A stretch of DNA of 64,000 nt from DATCHW01 sp036508135 (GTDB lineage Bacteria; Bacteroidota; Ignavibacteria; Tepidaquicellales; Tepidaquicellaceae): positions 80,093-144,092 of the forward strand of contig DATCHW010000308.1 in NCBI GenBank assembly GCA_036508135.1. The letters are read 5' to 3'. The notes beneath the pieces were generated by a model. That model did no database searches. It had not been told where the DNA came from and worked only from the letters and a program-made list of their open reading frames with translations. Positions 18,154 to 27,650 of this stretch are shown one piece after another (position 1 is the first letter of the stretch; each line of letters begins with the position of its first letter). Position numbers and translations under genes: made by a program.

Positions 18154-18903
18154 TTATACAATGCTTCTGCCTCCATCGACCACAAAAGTCTGTCCGGTAA
18201 TATATTCATTTTTATCAACCAGATATTCAATGAGGGATGTAATGTCATTAGCTTTAGCAAATCTTTTCAGAGGATATTTTTTTTCCTCATTAAAATCCAC
18301 GGTTTCATTTTTATCATTCTCAATCAGTATTGTACCGGGAGCGATGGTATTTACAAGAATTTTCGGAGCCAACCTTTTTGCCATAAGCTGAGTAAGTTTA
18401 ATAACACCGGATTTTGAGACAGAATAAGGGATATAGCCCTGCCAGTTTAGTATTCCTCCGAGAGAAGCGATATTAATTATCCTGCAGGTTTTTTCCTTAG
18501 ACTTCAGCATAATTTTTGAAGCTTCAATAGAGCAGAACAGAACACTTTTCAGATTAGTACTGATAAATTCGTCAAATATTTTCTCGTTAATTTTTAGAAA
18601 ATCAATATGTTTAAATATCGCAGCATTATTTACAAGAACATCAAGAGTACCGAACTCTTTTTTCACAGCAGAAAACATCTGGTTTATATCATCAACACTT
18701 TTTAAATCTGCTTTTAAGGTCAGGATTTTCACACCTGTGAGCCTTAGTTTTTTCAAAGTATCATCAAGAGCTTTCGCAGGTGAATTATTATAATGTAATG
18801 CAATATCAAATCCGAGATTTGCGAGAGATAATGCGATAGATCTACCGAGTCTTCTTGCTGAACCTGTAACGAGGGCGACCTTATTTTTCCCTGATTTTCT
18901 TAT
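18154..18903 (-). CDS. SDR family reductase (pteridine reductase-like) with non-standard start
   Basis: From the first ordinary start (TTG at 18756) the product would lack its cofactor-binding half. Reading upstream in the same frame adds KVALVTGSARRLGRSIA and a complete first beta-alpha-beta unit, then hits TAA at 18907-18909. No ATG, GTG or TTG lies between; ATA at 18901-18903 is the only near-start codon, preceded by AAAGG. The full protein would be about 249 residues, normal for SDRs, with NNAAIF and YSVSKSG active-site motifs. The TGSARRLG loop with two Arg recalls FolM/pteridine reductases that prefer NADPH. Either a rare start codon or a sequence error at the 5' end is likely. Confidence 0.75.
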   Translation of the reverse strand: MRKSGKNKVALVTGSARRLGRSIALSLANLGFDIALHYNNSPAKALDDTLKKLRLTGVKILTLKADLKSVDDINQMFSAVKKEFGTLDVLVNNAAIFKHIDFLKINEKIFDEFISTNLKSVLFCSIEASKIMLKSKEKTCRIINIASLGGILNWQGYIPYSVSKSGVIKLTQLMAKRLAPKILVNTIAPGTILIENDKNETVDFNEEKKYPLKRFAKANDITSLIEYLVDKNEYITGQTFVVDGGRSIV

Positions 18904-18943
18904 CCTTTATTGTCTTTTTTTTAACAAAAAATACTTAAAATCG

Positions 18944-19017
18944 TGCCCTTGGGATGACTCGAACATCCGACACGCAGTTTAGGAAACTGCTGCTCTATCC
19001 ACCTGAGCTACAAGGGC
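18944..19017 (-). tRNA. tRNA-Arg (anticodon CCT)
   Basis: A 74-base cloverleaf reads 5'-GCCCTTG acceptor, GCTC/GAGC D stem, GCAGT/ACTGC anticodon stem with loop TTCCTAA, GGATG/CATCC T stem with TTCGAGT loop, and CAAGGGC closing the acceptor. The anticodon CCU reads AGG. CCA is not encoded. It lies 41 bases upstream of the SDR gene on the same strand. Confidence 0.95.
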
Positions 19018-19126
19018 AATAAAGCTAATTAACATATAATTTAATCAAAGGGTTAAAGAAATTCAATGTAAGTATAAATACAATTAATAATGAATAACGA
19101 AAGAGAAAAAAAAGAGCAATTATAAG

Positions 19127-19460
19127 TTGTTACACGAAGTTCAAGAAGAAAAACTGAAGATAAATTTTATAATTTATAAGAACAAAATAACTTAGCATTA
19201 ATGTGAAAATCACCACAGTAGTTTGTTGAATAGTTTGCTAAAAAAACAAACTTTTTTTATGTAGTAGCACGGCGTAGCAAAGCTACAAACAAAAAAAGAA
19301 ATAAAAAATATTTTAACACGAAGGCCACGAAACTCACGAAGAAGGACCGGAGTAAAATTGTATAATTTTTAGAACAAAAGATCTTAGCATAATTGTAAAA
19401 TTACTATAAATGTTTCTTAAAAAGTTTGCTTTTTTTACAACATTATTTTATGTTGTAGCA
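19127..19460. repeat. Two diverged direct repeats, about 150 bases each
   Basis: The segment from ACACGAAG at 19130 and that from ACACGAAGG at about 19315 share the same series of blocks: ATAATTT...AGAACAAAA, CTTAGCAT, TGTGAAAAT/TGTAAAATT, AGTTTGCT, then ATGT(A/TG)TAGCAC. They differ by small indels. No coding potential is evident. This is part of a gene-free stretch from 19018 to 20441. Confidence 0.5.
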
Positions 19461-19842
19461 CTAAGAAAAGATGAAAACCTCGAAGGGGTGGAATAAGAAA
19501 CAATTTACAATTAGAAATTAATAATTAACAATAAAGAACAAAGAAAGTGTCACTATTTGGTGACAAAACATAAAAATAGATTTATTAGAAAAACAAGAGT
19601 TTATGTCAAAGAGTGATTTTTTTTGTCACCGGCGGAAAAATAATTAGTTTGTTTTATCAATTGTTTATCGTTTTATGTGACAGGGAAATTTCATTGGTGA
19701 CAAAACAGTTCCCCGATTCACAGGTTCATCGGGATCTACGCTTCGCTTCGACAATGCGCAATTAATAATGAAGGAGAAAAATATAAAAATAAATGTCTGA
19801 ACCTTGATTAAAGGATTAAAAGATTTACTTGACATTATGAAA

Positions 19843-19911
19843 AACCCCGATGGGGTGGAATTATTGTAGCGAGAAATATTGCCCTTTGCTCTATTAACCC
19901 CGACGGGGTGA
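19843..19911. repeat. Pair of CCCCGAYGGGG palindromes
   Basis: AACCCCGATGGGGTGGA (19843-19859) and AACCCCGACGGGGTGAC (19896-19912) are near-identical GC-rich palindromes 53 bases apart; a broken copy (CGAAGGGGTGGAATAA) is at about 19479. Such elements stand out in AT-rich sequence and look like dispersed intergenic repeats. The rest of 19020-20440 holds further simple repeats (for example CCGGATTAACGGGATAAA at about 20119 and 20260) and no gene I can support. Confidence 0.5.
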
Positions 19912-20441
19912 CATAATTCACTGACATTTTGAGAAAATTGTTATTCTGTAAAAAATAATAGTTTATGTTAAAGAGCTTTACAGAAATGTCATAGGAAAAA
20001 GACTAAATTAAAAAATTACAGGAGTTTACAAAAACAAAAAAATATCATGACAAAAGGATGACAAAACAATACACAAAAGTCAAAAGTAAAAAGTCAAAGG
20101 TCAAAAGTAAAACGAAGACCGGATTAACGGGATAAAGAACCGGATTAACTGGAAAAAAATTTAAGAACAGGCACGCAGATTTAACAGATGAAACAGATTT
20201 ACTCAGATAATTAATTTGGGTTAAGAACAAAATAAAATAAAACGGAAAACGTAAGACAGGATTAACGGGATAAAAAAAGTTTATTGAGTTTATTAAGTTC
20301 ATTAAGTTTGTTAAGCATATAGAATAAAAATTAATCATCTTTTCTTTGTTTTTTGTTTGTCATTCTGAATTTATTTCAGAATCTGTTTTGCAAATATTAG
20401 ACCCTGAAACGAGTTCAGGGTGACAAATATATCGTTTGAAA

Positions 20442-20981
20442 TCATTTATCATCGTCGGATTCTTTCTGATTAAAGAGATTTAGTTCTTTGTTCAGTTGTT
20501 TTTCGGAATTGATTGCATCGAGGATAAGAGGGTTTTTGGTTAAATCCTTTTCAGTACTATTTATAATTTTTTCAATATGTTCATCGGAATCATAGTCATC
20601 ATCAGGACCTGAATTAGGATATTCATCGGAACTATAGGTACCATAATAAGAATCAAATTTTGATAATTCGTTAATAAACTTTACTTTAAGATTCAGCATA
20701 TCTGAAAGATGAAGACTACTAAATGATTCTTTTTTAATTGCTTTATTGAGTTCCTCTAAGTCAGAGGCGAGCATACGCAGTCTCCCACCTGAATTAACCT
20801 TGAGTGATTCCATAAGAGCTTCGAAGGCAGTATCTTTGAGTATGGTTATAGCTTCGGAATTATTCTTAGCCCACCTGAAGAGGGTTCTGACGGGTAAATT
20901 CAATTTTTGGCTGATTTTTTCGAAGGAATGCCCCTGAGCACGGAGGATAAGGAATTCATTTTTTTGATTATCGGTATACAT
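20442..20981 (-). CDS. Helix-turn-helix protein of unknown function
   Basis: The first 45 residues form a homeodomain/resolvase-like helix-turn-helix: KNEFLILRAQGHSFEKISQ, then KLNLPVRTLFRWAKNN, as in transposase and phage terminase small-subunit N-termini. The middle is helical (about 50-115). The C-terminal 60 residues are very acidic (YSSDEYPNSGPDDDYDSDE), perhaps a disordered tail. It stands alone in repeat-rich DNA next to the defence island. It may be a remnant or regulator of a mobile element; no other phage or transposon genes are nearby. 179 residues. Confidence 0.6.
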   Translation of the reverse strand: MYTDNQKNEFLILRAQGHSFEKISQKLNLPVRTLFRWAKNNSEAITILKDTAFEALMESLKVNSGGRLRMLASDLEELNKAIKKESFSSLHLSDMLNLKVKFINELSKFDSYYGTYSSDEYPNSGPDDDYDSDEHIEKIINSTEKDLTKNPLILDAINSEKQLNKELNLFNQKESDDDK

Positions 20982-21471
20982 AGTTAAAAACCCTTATAAT
21001 TTAACGTTTACCATAATTATCTATGGCTAATGCAAATATAATATGAATAAACTAAAAAGTCAATAGTGCAGTAAAATAAATTAAACACTTAGGACACAAG
21101 GACACTAAACAATTAATAAATCAAGAAAGTAAAACGTCAAAAGTGAAATCCCGACTGGTCGGGACAGGCTGTGAGAGGGAAAATTTGTCTGAACCTTGAT
21201 TCATAGGATTGAAAGATTAAGAGGATGGATCTTTGACAAGGGGTTCCCGACAAGCCGGGATTTTCAACTCGACCCCTTGCGTTTTTGTCATTCCAAACTT
21301 GATTTGGAATCCAGAAGGTATGTTGGTGATCCCGAGGAAAAAGGAATGGGATTCCGATAAATCGGAATTTCACTTCGTTCAACAGGCTTCTATGTTAAAA
21401 CCTCAGGAAAGATTGGAGGACTGTGAGCACCAACAAAGGCACTGAATGGTTTACATAAACTCAAAGTTTCA
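20982..21471. repeat. Repeat-rich gap with three small palindromes
   Basis: No credible gene. It contains short hairpins: TCCCGACTGGTCGGGA (about 21148), TCCCGACAAGCCGGGA (about 21247) and ATTCCGATAAATCGGAAT (about 21352), plus GTCATTCCAAACTTGATTTGGAATCC. The same hairpin families recur at 35280 and inside the 23S rRNA gene. Confidence 0.55.
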
Positions 21472-22200
21472 TTAATTGTTTTGCCTTCTCATATGAATAT
21501 TATTATCTTTCATTAATTTTTCCACAAGAAATGTTAATAACGGGAAAGAGCTTTTCACAATTCTATCATCATTTTTATCCCAGGGGGGTTTCTCACCATG
21601 AAATATATTACATCTGATTTGGTATAGAACTTTTTTTATAGTTTTTAAATTATTTTCTTCACATAGAATAATGATATTTCTTTCATTCATTTCCTCAATA
21701 TTGTTCCATGAACTATATTCCTTAATTCTTGACATATCGTTTACATAACTTCTTTCTATACCATTCTGTGATTTAATTAATGATCGTTTTAATTCTAAAA
21801 ACAATGGGAATGTAATTTGTTGTTCTTTATTATACCAAGTTTGATATTCTTTAACAAATAAATTATAAATGATATCCTCAGTATATTTTCTTGTAATAGA
21901 GAAGAATATTCTCTCAGGAAATTCTAAATCAATTTCCAATTTACCATTCTTCGCTTTAATAATTGCAGTTCCTTTTTTAATATTATTTAAACTCAACTGT
22001 TCTTCAATTTCCGACAATTTAGATTTATCTCTATTGATATTTGCTCTTTCTATTGTAGCGGCCTCATAATATAGATTATAACAAATAGCATTAAAGGCTA
22101 TCCATTCTGACATAAAAGCCATATAGCTACCATCTGTTCTTTTCGATATTTTATGCCAAGAATTAATTAAATCTTTTTGTTTATCATCAAAAGATCTCAT
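21472..22200 (-). CDS. HEPN-domain protein (Apea-like), possible RNase
   Basis: A 242-residue all-helical protein. Near the C-terminus QIRCNIFHGEKPPWDKND gives Arg196-x4-His201, the RX4-6H motif that forms the active site of HEPN ribonucleases; HGEK after the His is typical of Apea-like HEPN domains. The N-terminal part (WHKISKRTDGSYMAFMSEWIAFNAICYNLYYEA) matches the usual first helices. It is 33 bases downstream of hsdR on the same strand, so it is probably the last gene of the restriction operon. RNA cleavage is inferred from the motif and from HEPN toxins elsewhere in defence systems. Confidence 0.65.
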   Translation of the reverse strand: MRSFDDKQKDLINSWHKISKRTDGSYMAFMSEWIAFNAICYNLYYEAATIERANINRDKSKLSEIEEQLSLNNIKKGTAIIKAKNGKLEIDLEFPERIFFSITRKYTEDIIYNLFVKEYQTWYNKEQQITFPLFLELKRSLIKSQNGIERSYVNDMSRIKEYSSWNNIEEMNERNIIILCEENNLKTIKKVLYQIRCNIFHGEKPPWDKNDDRIVKSSFPLLTFLVEKLMKDNNIHMRRQNN

Positions 22201-22233
22201 AATATAAATTATATTTTATAATTTTAATTAATT

Positions 22234-25200
22234 TTATGCGGCTTCGGTAGTCCAGATGTCGGCGAGCATTTCTGCCTGCTTTAATACTGTAATTACTGCT
22301 TTTTCCTGTTTATCGGGTGGATAGCCGTATTTTCTTAATATACGCTTCACTATCACACGCATTCTTGCTTTTACATTTTCCTTGATTGTCCAGTCAATCG
22401 ACGTGCTTGCTTTTACTTTATCTACTAATTCATGTGCAATGGTTTTAAGTATATCATCACCCAACACTTTTACTGCACTGTCATTAACTTCGAGAGCATC
22501 ATAAAATGCAAGTTCATCTTCGCTAAGGTTCAGTTTCTCTCCTCTTGAATTGGCATCTTTAATGTGTTTTGCTAATTCAATCAATTCATTTATTATTTCC
22601 GTTGCTGTCAGCAGGTTATTTTGATATTTCTTGACTGCATCGGCAAGCATTTCAGAAAATGTTTTGCTTTGCACAATGTTCCGCTTTCCTTTGAATGTAA
22701 TTTCATCAGATAATAATTTTTTTAATAATTCGATTGAAATATTTTTCCGTTTCATATTGCGGATTTCGTTCAGAAAATCTTCTGAGAGTATCGAAATATC
22801 AGGTTTTTTTATTCCTGCGGCATCAAAAATATCTACTACACCATCGGCAACTACCGCTTTATCTATCAATTGTCTGATAGCTGTTTCTATTTCTTCATCG
22901 GTTTTTCCCTGTCCTTGTGGAGTGAATTTTGTTAGTCTTGCTTTTACTGCCTGAAAAAATGCAACTTCTTCGTTTATTTCTGCGGCTTCTTTTGTTGATT
23001 TCGCAAGAGCAAAAGCACTGGATAAGGCTGTTACTTCATTAAGGTATCTTTCTTTCCCCTTTTCCAATCCTAAGATGTGTTCTTCGGCAGAAAGAATAAT
23101 ATTTAATTTTTCTTTTATATTTGCTTTGAAATATTGAGTATAATCATATCCATGGAAAATTCCTTTTACAATTTCATATTTTTCAAGCATAACATTTATG
23201 GCTTCTCTGATATCAAAAGTAGGATTTCCCTTTCCGCCATTTTCCGTATATGTTCTAAGTGCACTTCTTAGTTCAGAAGCAAAGCCTATATAATCAACGA
23301 TCAATCCACCGGGTTTATCTTTATAAATCCTGTTAACTCTTGCAATGGCTTGCATCAGATTATGACCTTTCATTGGTTTATCGACATACATAGTATGAAG
23401 ACAAGGTACATCAAAACCTGTCAGCCACATATCCCTTACTATTACAAGTTTAAGTTCATCCTTCGGATCTTTCATCCTTTCGGCAATTGCTTTCCGTCGC
23501 TCTTTATTTCTTATATGGGGCTGCATTTTTTCCGGGTCGGATGATGAACCTGTCATAACAACTTTCAGTACTCCTTTATTGTCTTCTTCGTTGTGCCATT
23601 CGGGACGGAGTTTGATAAGTGCATCATATAAGTCAACGGCAATCCTTCTGCTCATTGATACAATTAACGCTTTACCTTCGAATGCCTGCTGTCTCGATTC
23701 GAAATGATTAATTATATCTTTTGCTACTTCTTTTATCCTGTTTTCATTTCCGACAATTGCTTCAATCCTTGCCCATTTAGTTTTTGCTTTTTGTTTCTCA
23801 GTTAATTCTTTATCCTCTGTGATTTCTTCAAATTCGTCATCAATCAATTTTCTTGAATTTTCATCGAGATTCACTTTAGCAAGTCTGCTTTCATAATAAA
23901 TCCTTACTGTTGCTTTATCTTCAACTGCCTGTTGAATATCATAGATGTCAATGTAATCACCAAAAACTATTCTTGTGTTTCTGTCTGTAAGTTCTACCGG
24001 AGTCCCTGTAAATCCAATGAAAGTAGCATTCGGAAGTGCATCTCGAATATGCTTTGCAAATCCGTAACCGATTTTCGAACCTATAACATTTCCATTTTCA
24101 TCTTTTACATCCTGCATTTTGGCTTCAAATCCATATTGAGTTCTGTGAGCCTCATCAGCAATTACTATTATATTTTTTCTTTTTGAAAGTTCAGGGAAAG
24201 AAATTTCTTCGTTGTCGGGAAAAAATTTTTGTATGGTTGTAAATATAATTCCTCCGCCTGCAATTCTAAGTTTATCTCTTAAATCGCACCTGCTATCCGC
24301 CTGTAAAGGGTCCTGCCTTAATAGCTGTCTGCATCCTGCGAAAGTATCAAATAATTGTCCGTCAAGGTCATTTCTGTCTGTGATGATAACAATTGTCGGA
24401 TTATCCATATTCAGAACAAGTTTACCCGCATAGAAAACCATAGAAAGAGATTTTCCGCTTCCCTGAGTATGCCAGACAACTCCTCCTTTTCTGTTCCCAT
24501 CCATTGCAGATGCTTCAATTGTAGAAAGAACGGCTTTTTTCACAGCAAAGAACTGATGATATGCCGCAAGTTTCTTTTCTGTTTGTACAAGTGTAAGTTT
24601 TGTATTAGGGTCTTCCTTTTTTGTTTTTTCGAATACGGTGAAATGCCGTATTAAATCAAGCAGGTTTTCTTTATTCAACATACCCTGTATCAATGTTATC
24701 ATTTGACTTACAAGGTGTGATGCTTCTTTAGTTCTGTCAACTGATTTCCAAGCCATAAACCGGCTGAACTGTGAAGAAATTGTTCCTGCTTTTGCCTCTA
24801 ATCCATCCGAAGCAATGAGAAAAGCATTATAATAAAATAAAGAAGGAATTGCAGATTTGTAATTTTGTAGTTGAGTGAAAGCTTTCTGAACAGTTGCCTT
24901 ATCATCAGCAGGATTTTTAAGCTCAATGATAACTAAAGGAATACCATTTATAAATAAAACAACATCAGATCTTTTATTATTTTGGTTTTCAATAACCGTA
25001 AACTGATTAACGATAAGAAAATCGTTATTACTCAAATTTTCATAATCTATAAGATTTACTAAATCCCCTCTGATACCATCAGGAGTTTGATAATCTACAT
25101 TAATTCCGTTTGTCAGATAATCATGAAAAGTTTCGTTGCTTTGAATTAAATCAGTCGAAGGAATTCGAAGGACATTATTAAATGCTTCATCCAGAACCTC

Positions 25201-25392
25201 TGTAGGAAGTTTTTTGTTTATTCTTTTGATTGCAGATTTAAGCCTGCCTTTGAGAATCACATCCTGATAATTCTCTCTTTCAGGATGAGCACCATCAAAG
25301 GCTATATCGGGACCGTAAACATAGTTCCATTCGAGCTCTTCGAGTTCATCAATTGCTAAGAGTTCTATGTCGGTTTCGGTGATTTTAGACAT
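22234..25392 (-). CDS. hsdR: Type I restriction enzyme, R subunit
   Basis: DNA translocase and nuclease of a type I restriction-modification complex. The PD-(D/E)XK nuclease is at the N-terminus: Asp144, then Glu158-x-Lys160 in VIIELKNPADD and a QLQNY motif at 175-179. The SF2 helicase follows with GSGKS at 312-316 and DEAH at 414-417; TGFTGTPVE-type motif III and a VRDMWLTGFDVP block lie further on. A C-terminal helical region (about 700-1050) should bind HsdM. I choose ATG 25392 over the adjacent TTG. All motifs are intact, so the subunit looks functional. Confidence 0.95.
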   Translation of the reverse strand: MSKITETDIELLAIDELEELEWNYVYGPDIAFDGAHPERENYQDVILKGRLKSAIKRINKKLPTEVLDEAFNNVLRIPSTDLIQSNETFHDYLTNGINVDYQTPDGIRGDLVNLIDYENLSNNDFLIVNQFTVIENQNNKRSDVVLFINGIPLVIIELKNPADDKATVQKAFTQLQNYKSAIPSLFYYNAFLIASDGLEAKAGTISSQFSRFMAWKSVDRTKEASHLVSQMITLIQGMLNKENLLDLIRHFTVFEKTKKEDPNTKLTLVQTEKKLAAYHQFFAVKKAVLSTIEASAMDGNRKGGVVWHTQGSGKSLSMVFYAGKLVLNMDNPTIVIITDRNDLDGQLFDTFAGCRQLLRQDPLQADSRCDLRDKLRIAGGGIIFTTIQKFFPDNEEISFPELSKRKNIIVIADEAHRTQYGFEAKMQDVKDENGNVIGSKIGYGFAKHIRDALPNATFIGFTGTPVELTDRNTRIVFGDYIDIYDIQQAVEDKATVRIYYESRLAKVNLDENSRKLIDDEFEEITEDKELTEKQKAKTKWARIEAIVGNENRIKEVAKDIINHFESRQQAFEGKALIVSMSRRIAVDLYDALIKLRPEWHNEEDNKGVLKVVMTGSSSDPEKMQPHIRNKERRKAIAERMKDPKDELKLVIVRDMWLTGFDVPCLHTMYVDKPMKGHNLMQAIARVNRIYKDKPGGLIVDYIGFASELRSALRTYTENGGKGNPTFDIREAINVMLEKYEIVKGIFHGYDYTQYFKANIKEKLNIILSAEEHILGLEKGKERYLNEVTALSSAFALAKSTKEAAEINEEVAFFQAVKARLTKFTPQGQGKTDEEIETAIRQLIDKAVVADGVVDIFDAAGIKKPDISILSEDFLNEIRNMKRKNISIELLKKLLSDEITFKGKRNIVQSKTFSEMLADAVKKYQNNLLTATEIINELIELAKHIKDANSRGEKLNLSEDELAFYDALEVNDSAVKVLGDDILKTIAHELVDKVKASTSIDWTIKENVKARMRVIVKRILRKYGYPPDKQEKAVITVLKQAEMLADIWTTEAA

Positions 25393-25455
25393 CAAATATT
25401 GTCACATAATAATAACATAATAGAAAATGTTTATTGAATTATATAAATAATTAGA

Positions 25456-27621
25456 TTAAATATAAGGTTCTTCTAATATTTCGTTAAGTTTATTAATTTC
25501 CTTTTCTTTTTCAGATAAATATCTTTTTTGAATTTCTAAATTAGATTCAAATTCACTTAATTTATCTTTTAATAATATTTGTTCCTTTCGTTTATTCTCA
25601 TAATCATCATTATCACTTTTTGATGTTGGGTTTTCGCTTATAATTGATTTATTTTTTTCAAATTTGAAATAAACAATAATGGACAATATTGTCAAAACAA
25701 TAAATCCCATCACTGAAAGAGAAAGAATATCTTTGTTGAAAAAACCAAAAATCAGTGATAACACTGAAAGAGCAAATATTATTATTGTAAAAATCGGATA
25801 GTTTTTTGTTTCGGCCTTTTTTACTGTTATGCTATTGATAATCGGTTTTAATTCTGGTTGATTCAAATTTGTGGATAATTCCTGTAGTTTTTTTGTCAAT
25901 ATGTAGATTTGTTTATTATCATTATCAATCGATTTAGTAATGTTTTCTCTGTCTTTTTCTAATAAATCAATTTTATCACTTAATTCAGCTTTCTTTTTAT
26001 CCCATGCTTCACTTATCAGTCTCAATTGATCAGTTAACCAAATCGGTTCGGTATATTTTTTATACGCTAAAAATTTATTCCGATAATCAACTAACATCGA
26101 GAATGAATGTTTGTTTTTTCTGAAATAAATATTGTTTTGATTAACAAAGTCATTTATTTCGAATGCATCTATTTCAGATAAAAGACTATACGATATTTGA
26201 TTAAAGTTTTTAAACAATGAAAGATTAGACATTTTTTTCCTAATTGAAATATCATTAAACTCTTTAATGATGTAATTGTGAAGCTCAACTTTTTTATTGT
26301 ACTCCTGGAATAAGTCAGGTGACCTTAATTCGGTAGATCTACGTAAAACCATTTTTATAATTGGATGAATTGATAGATTTTCTGACGCTTTATCCGATAA
26401 ATGTGTCACTTCATGGCATTCTTTTAAAAATTCAAATACTTCAACTACATCATTTGGAAAAAATAATTTTAGTGAATCAACATTAATTGAATCCAAAAAA
26501 GCAGAAGCTCGAATCCATTCCTTTTGTTGTTCAGTTTTCCACCAGAAAATTCGATTTTCTGCCTGAGAATAATTCAATGAATTATTTCCTTTATCACACC
26601 ACATTTCTACAAGATACGGTAAACCATCTGTATCATAGGAGATTTCATCAACAAGCTCTATATTCAAATTTCTTTTTTTGAGATATGCTATAATTTCGTC
26701 TGTATTAAAATGTTTTATATCCTTTTCAAGTAAATCATTTTTATAAATATCCCATCTTCTATAATAATCTGTTAAAATCAACGGTTCACGACCGGAAATA
26801 ACAAATCGAAAATCATATTCTATTTTAAAACTATTAATATTTTTCATAAATGTTAATAGCCATTCATTTACATCATCACTAATTTTTTCATAAGTGTCAA
26901 TAATAATAATGATTTTTACAGGCATTAAATCTTTATTTCTTCTCCATATTTTTTTAGGATATACAGATTCTTTAAGTCCATCAATAAAACATCTATTTAT
27001 TATAGGAATAGGATTTATTAAAAATTTTTGAGTTTCTGCATCGTCATATCTCGATTCAATAATTCGCTTCTTTTCTTGTTCATATTCTTTCTGATAAGCT
27101 TCATAAGATTTTTCTACGTCTTTTTCATTTTTTTGATAAGACCCTAAATCAAATTCCGCATCACCATACTTAAATTTACCTATAGTCCATTTTCCTTTTC
27201 CCTTATTTTTAATTGCTTTATCCATCTTTTTCGTTATATCATCTAATCTTTTCTTTTCTTCGGGACTTATTCCACTTTCAATCTCCCCGACAGCTTTTTG
27301 ATAAAAAATAGTTTTTTCATGTAAAAATCTAAAATCATTATCTATTTTTAAGTTATTAGAAGCTATCGTTTTCGATAGTTCATCAATAAAAACAGGAATA
27401 TTTTTATATAAAATATTCTCATTTACTCTAAAAAAAACAAATCTATGATACCCCAAACAAAGATTTTCCATTATCTTATCAAGCAATGTCGTTTTTCCAA
27501 CCCCACCGATACCATATAAGTTTATTATTCTTTTAAGATTTTCGCTTGAATAAGATTTTTCTAATTCAGTTAAAATCTCATTGATTTCTATTTCTCTGCT
27601 TACAAAATACGAAGTTCCCAT
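25456..27621 (-). CDS. STAND-like P-loop NTPase with two transmembrane helices
   Basis: A 721-residue protein. The N-terminal NTPase has Walker A GIGGVGKTT (37-45), a strongly hydrophobic Walker B strand ending in Asp242 (IIIIIDTYE), a sensor-like SGREPL (276-281) and GLP (333-335), the NB-ARC/STAND order. A helical region follows (about 350-535). The C-terminus has a coiled coil (about 540-590), two membrane helices (about 609-627 and 632-653) and a second coiled coil (about 674-717). No recognisable sensor repeat array is present. Position inside an hsd operon suggests a defence role: NTP-driven assembly triggering a membrane effector. That is inference; I know no named system with this architecture in this position. 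Confidence 0.7.
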   Translation of the reverse strand: MGTSYFVSREIEINEILTELEKSYSSENLKRIINLYGIGGVGKTTLLDKIMENLCLGYHRFVFFRVNENILYKNIPVFIDELSKTIASNNLKIDNDFRFLHEKTIFYQKAVGEIESGISPEEKKRLDDITKKMDKAIKNKGKGKWTIGKFKYGDAEFDLGSYQKNEKDVEKSYEAYQKEYEQEKKRIIESRYDDAETQKFLINPIPIINRCFIDGLKESVYPKKIWRRNKDLMPVKIIIIIDTYEKISDDVNEWLLTFMKNINSFKIEYDFRFVISGREPLILTDYYRRWDIYKNDLLEKDIKHFNTDEIIAYLKKRNLNIELVDEISYDTDGLPYLVEMWCDKGNNSLNYSQAENRIFWWKTEQQKEWIRASAFLDSINVDSLKLFFPNDVVEVFEFLKECHEVTHLSDKASENLSIHPIIKMVLRRSTELRSPDLFQEYNKKVELHNYIIKEFNDISIRKKMSNLSLFKNFNQISYSLLSEIDAFEINDFVNQNNIYFRKNKHSFSMLVDYRNKFLAYKKYTEPIWLTDQLRLISEAWDKKKAELSDKIDLLEKDRENITKSIDNDNKQIYILTKKLQELSTNLNQPELKPIINSITVKKAETKNYPIFTIIIFALSVLSLIFGFFNKDILSLSVMGFIVLTILSIIVYFKFEKNKSIISENPTSKSDNDDYENKRKEQILLKDKLSEFESNLEIQKRYLSEKEKEINKLNEILEEPYI

Positions 27622-27650
27622 ATTATATATTAGATTTTATTGATTTAATT

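Noticed and set aside
18154..18756. SDR gene starting at TTG 18756
   Set aside because: That start would remove the cofactor-binding motif, which is present in frame upstream.
20045..20338. 97-codon minus-strand frame
   Set aside because: It is made of repeat DNA (ACCGGATTAAC units read as PVNPV) and AT-rich simple sequence; composition is Phe/Leu-rich without any domain.
20442..20981. Phage terminase small subunit
   Set aside because: The HTH resembles it, but there is no large subunit or other phage gene nearby, so I leave it as an HTH protein of unknown role.
21137..21445. Frames of 70-81 codons on both strands
   Set aside because: They read through palindromic repeats (VIPNLIWNPE-type peptide), a known artefact of such elements.
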